Source of the DNA: Deltaproteobacteria bacterium
GTDB taxonomy: Bacteria; Desulfobacterota; GWC2-55-46
NCBI GenBank assembly: GCA_016219075.1
Contig: JACRCJ010000107.1
Coordinates: 1 to 5,394, forward strand
DNA: 5,394 bases
Direction of reading: 5' to 3'
In this document: in pieces, positions 5,241 through 5,394 of the stretch
Layout: every line of letters starts with the position of its first letter
Numbering within the stretch: position 1 is the stretch's first letter
The notes under the pieces: model-generated
What the model saw: only the letters and a program-made list of their open reading frames with translations
The model's database searches: none
Told to the model about the DNA's origin: nothing
Made by a program: the position numbers and the translations under genes

Positions 5241-5394
5241 GCGGGTTAAAAGCCGAACCCCCAAGAAACACACGCCACGCGGAAAAAGCCCTTTGCAGGA
5301 GAGCATCTTGCTTTGTTTTTGTATTTAACAATACCAAGGGGCATTGCGGAGAGAGCCTAAAGGAAAGCGAGCGAACAAGCTTCTGTATTTATTG

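Larger units (their letters stand above)
5164..5289. repeat. 11-bp direct repeats flanking a 104-bp segment
   Basis: GCGGAAAAAGC occurs at 5164-5174 and again, identical and in the same orientation, at 5279-5289. The segment between them holds the dyad, the 14-bp tandem repeat and a weak GGGTT/AACCC hairpin (5243-5260). The arrangement could reflect an insertion with target duplication, but the segment has no clear terminal inverted repeats. Confidence 0.4.
5017..5394. other. Upstream leader of the kinase without a convincing gene
   Basis: These 378 bases hold the repeats listed separately and presumably the operon promoter. A weak ribosome-site candidate, AGGGA on the minus strand, lies about 15 bases from the chosen ATG. 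A 32-codon frame (5246-5344, minus) lacks a good ribosome site. No tRNA, rRNA or known riboswitch pattern was recognised. The region beyond 5345 shows nothing identifiable. Confidence 0.5.

Noticed and set aside
5246..5344. 32-codon minus-strand frame upstream of the kinase, ending in a weak GGGTT/AACCC hairpin, resembling a leader peptide
   Set aside because: There is no good ribosome site, no run of one regulatory amino acid, no alternative terminator, and the kinase is not a biosynthetic gene.

Overview
The window reads as a bacterial chromosomal segment carrying one signalling locus, with all three convincing genes on the minus strand. No RNA gene, transposase, phage gene or CRISPR array is visible. 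The organism is probably a Gram-negative bacterium of moderately high GC. The kinase has a sensor loop between two membrane helices, a sigma-54 activator is present, and ATA (Ile) and AGG (Arg) codons are common despite the GC. GC-rich palindromic repeats fill the intergenic space. Together these fit lineages such as the former Deltaproteobacteria (Desulfobacterota) or Nitrospirota, but this is an impression and not a proven assignment.

Layout in the direction of transcription (right to left): a 378-base leader without a convincing gene (5017-5394), holding a 14-bp tandem repeat, a near-perfect dyad and an 11-bp direct repeat; a membrane-bound hybrid-sensor histidine kinase, TM-CHASE-like-TM-GAF-PAS-HisKA-HATPase (2425-5016); a single-domain Rcp1-like response regulator whose start overlaps the kinase stop by 14 bases (1995-2438); a 494-base intergenic region packed with palindromic repeats, including an inverted repeat pair with a G-quadruplex motif on each strand (1501-1994); an NtrC-family sigma-54 activator with an N-terminal receiver (91-1500); and a short tail with hairpins (1-90).

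How the genes may work together: the kinase should sense a periplasmic or membrane signal, modulated by cytoplasmic GAF and PAS domains, and pass phosphate from His648 to Asp68 of the coupled Rcp1-like regulator. That regulator has no output domain, so it would act by protein contact or as a phosphate sink. The sigma-54 activator downstream is the only DNA-binding protein in the window and could be the transcriptional output. A possible terminator and repeats separate it from the kinase pair, so partnership is inferred from proximity and orientation only.

The protein-coding part is a recognisable two-component locus. The less explained material is in the spacers: a small hairpin repeat family ending in a GGTTCATTT motif occurs at the 3' ends of both regulator genes and supplies the stop codon of one of them.
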